A DNA stretch of 5,741 nucleotides from Thermaerobacter marianensis (GTDB taxonomy: Bacteria > Bacillota > Sulfobacillia > DYIH01), in NCBI GenBank assembly GCA_020723785.1, contig DYIH01000094.1, positions 783-6,523 of the forward strand, written 5' to 3'. This document shows, piece by piece, positions 5,342 through 5,741 of the stretch. Position 1 is the stretch's first letter. Each line of letters opens with the position of its first letter. Position numbers and translations under genes: made by a program. Under the pieces are notes generated by a model. It searched no databases and was not told the origin of the DNA. It saw only the letters and a list, made by a program, of their open reading frames with translations.

Positions 5342-5420
5342 GTCGCGCAAACCTTGTGCGGCAAAGGCTTGCAACCCTGGAATATAACTGTGGTTAATAA
5401 AACCTGTCGCGCCAAGGTGG
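5209..5420. repeat. Imperfect inverted repeats flanking about 210 bp, MITE-like
   Basis: The left copy TTGTGCGATAGGCTCATTAA (5209-5228, continuing CCAGG) is matched on the minus strand by a copy running from about 5418 to 5391 that starts TTGGCGCGACAGG and also ends ATTAACCA. A third, direct copy lies at 5539-5571 (TTGTGCGACAGGCTC, then GTTAATGAACCAGG with an extra segment). The left-right inverted pair resembles terminal inverted repeats of a small element, and the third copy suggests a neighbouring or nested one. Confidence 0.5.
5258..5409 (+). repeat. Two degenerate direct repeats inside the low-GC region
   Basis: Segments 5258-5320 and 5353-5409 share a start (CTTGTGCGACAAAG against CTTGTGCGGCAAAG) and an end (ACTGTGGTGCATATTACC against ACTGTGGTTAATAAAACC). 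Between them, TTGTGCG (5332-5338) can pair with CGCGCAA (5344-5350) with one G-T pair. The stretch therefore looks built from repeated copies of one folded unit, not from decayed coding sequence. Confidence 0.5.
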
Positions 5421-5483
5421 GGCCGCCCAACTCCGCCTCGCCGTTTCAACCGAAAACCGGACCCTTGCGAGCGATGCCCCCAA

Positions 5484-5513
5484 CCGGAAGAGATCGTTTG
5501 GTCTCTATTTCGG
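5484..5513 (+). other. Imperfect hairpin inside the element relic
   Basis: CCGGAAGAGA (5484-5493) pairs with TCTCTATTTCGG-side bases up to 5513, giving nine or ten pairs with one mismatch and one G-T pair around a loop of about ten bases. Subterminal hairpins of this kind are recognised by the TnpA transposase in IS200/IS605 elements, but no specific match is claimed. Confidence 0.3.
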
Positions 5514-5568
5514 CCCCACCGATCGCTCCGCGCCCAGGTTGTGCGACAGGCTCTATTGTTAATGAACC

Positions 5569-5601
5569 AGGAAGCCCCGTCCGTCAGGGCGGGGTAGTTC
5601 A
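5569..5601 (+). mobile_element. IS200/IS605-type right-end hairpin (omega-RNA 3' end-like)
   Basis: CCCCGTCC (5575-5582) pairs with GGGCGGGG (5587-5594) through eight pairs, one of them T-G, around the tetraloop GTCA. It is preceded by GGAAG and followed by TAGTTCA. The combination GAAGCCCC-stem-GGGGTAGTTCA is a recurrent right end of TnpB-bearing elements and forms the 3' scaffold of the omega RNA that guides TnpB. There is no T-run, so it is unlikely to be an intrinsic terminator. Recognition is from memory of such ends. Confidence 0.55.
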
Positions 5602-5741
5602 CCTCCCGACCTGCTCCTCCAAGACCTTGATCCGGCGCTCGTGGTCCCGGATCTCGTCCGAGTGCCGCCGTACCACGGCTGCCATCGGCCCAAGGTGGCG
5701 CTCGTCCAACGCGCGGTCTTTCTCCACCTCACGGCGCTCCC
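5599..5741 (-). CDS. C-terminal 46 residues of a coiled-coil protein, N-terminus beyond window
   Basis: The minus strand reads in frame from the window edge to TGA at 5601-5599. The segment is highly charged and predicted helical, with hydrophobic residues in heptad spacing (Val23, Ile30, Ile37, Val44 of the visible part), ending IKVLEEQVGR. This points to a coiled coil that oligomerises. Short proteins of this character occur next to phage lysis genes and as assembly factors, but nothing specific is recognised. GC-rich codon use returns here, unlike the adjoining relic. The stop codon lies inside the element-end TAGTTCA, so the original C-terminus may have been replaced by the insertion. Confidence 0.6.
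   Translation of the reverse strand, partial: ERREVEKDRALDERHLGPMAAVVRRHSDEIRDHERRIKVLEEQVGR

Larger units (their letters stand above)
5201..5601 (+). mobile_element. Probable relic of IS200/IS605-type or other small non-autonomous element
   Basis: Base composition falls sharply at about 5201, no convincing gene is present, and the flanking gene on the left is broken here. The region holds repeated TTGTGCG motifs (5209, 5259, 5332, 5354 and 5539) and several imperfect hairpins. It ends at 5601 with a stem-loop and TAGTTCA, typical of right ends of TnpB-carrying IS200/IS605 elements. No transposase or TnpB reading frame is visible. It may be a non-autonomous derivative, an internally deleted copy or two overlapping relics; the exact left end is uncertain. 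Confidence 0.5.

Noticed and set aside
5209..5601. Group II intron beginning GTGCG
   Set aside because: The GTGCG 5' motif is repeated several times, but I find no domain V-like hairpin, no plausible 3' end and no maturase, so an intron is not supported.
5225..5602. 125-codon minus-strand frame starting MNYPALTDGASW
   Set aside because: This N-terminus is the familiar spurious translation of the IS200/IS605-type end hairpin; the rest runs through repeats and hairpins with no protein-like pattern.

Overview
The window is strongly GC-rich, with G or C in almost every third codon position up to about 5200. Its coding content (a SPOCS/DUF3794-type domain, small beta-rich surface-type proteins and a TPR-linked family 2 glycosyltransferase) suggests a GC-rich, endospore-forming Firmicute of the Thermaerobacter / Symbiobacterium / Limnochordia kind. 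That placement is inferred from protein flavour and composition; no rRNA or other marker is present.

Layout. Positions 1-1920 (minus) hold a large glycosyltransferase cut by the window start: GT2 domain, TPR-like region, Ala-rich linker, second GT2 domain. A short divergent intergenic region (about 1921-2103) separates it from a plus-strand gene (2104-2703) for a 199-aa protein. That protein has 12-residue tandem repeats whose last position alternates Ser and Cys, and a C-terminal beta domain resembling DUF6385. After a structured GC-rich spacer comes a 103-aa beta-rich protein (2872-3183, plus, TTG start with a strong ribosome binding site). It converges, with a 2-nt gap, on a minus-strand 257-aa protein (3186-3959) that resembles uncharacterised phage virion-type proteins. 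A 65-bp divergent intergenic region with a 10-bp inverted repeat leads to a plus-strand 251-aa protein (4025-4780) that joins a SPOCS-like domain to the same DUF6385-like domain. Next is the N-terminal part of a PQQ-like beta-propeller protein (4814 onward). It loses its fold at about 5200, where composition changes abruptly.

Positions about 5201-5601 are lower in GC, have no convincing gene, carry at least five copies of a TTGTGCG motif, and end in a hairpin typical of the right end of IS200/IS605-type (TnpB-associated) elements. I read this as the remains of one or more mobile elements. The last 143 bases encode the C-terminus of a minus-strand coiled-coil protein whose stop codon lies inside the element-end sequence.

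Working model (inference): this is a cell- or spore-surface locus. It encodes several small beta-sandwich proteins, one with a Ser/Cys repeat that could be a glycan acceptor or disulfide-linked filament, and a divergent two-headed glycosyltransferase that could modify them. The right side has been broken by mobile-element activity and rearrangement.
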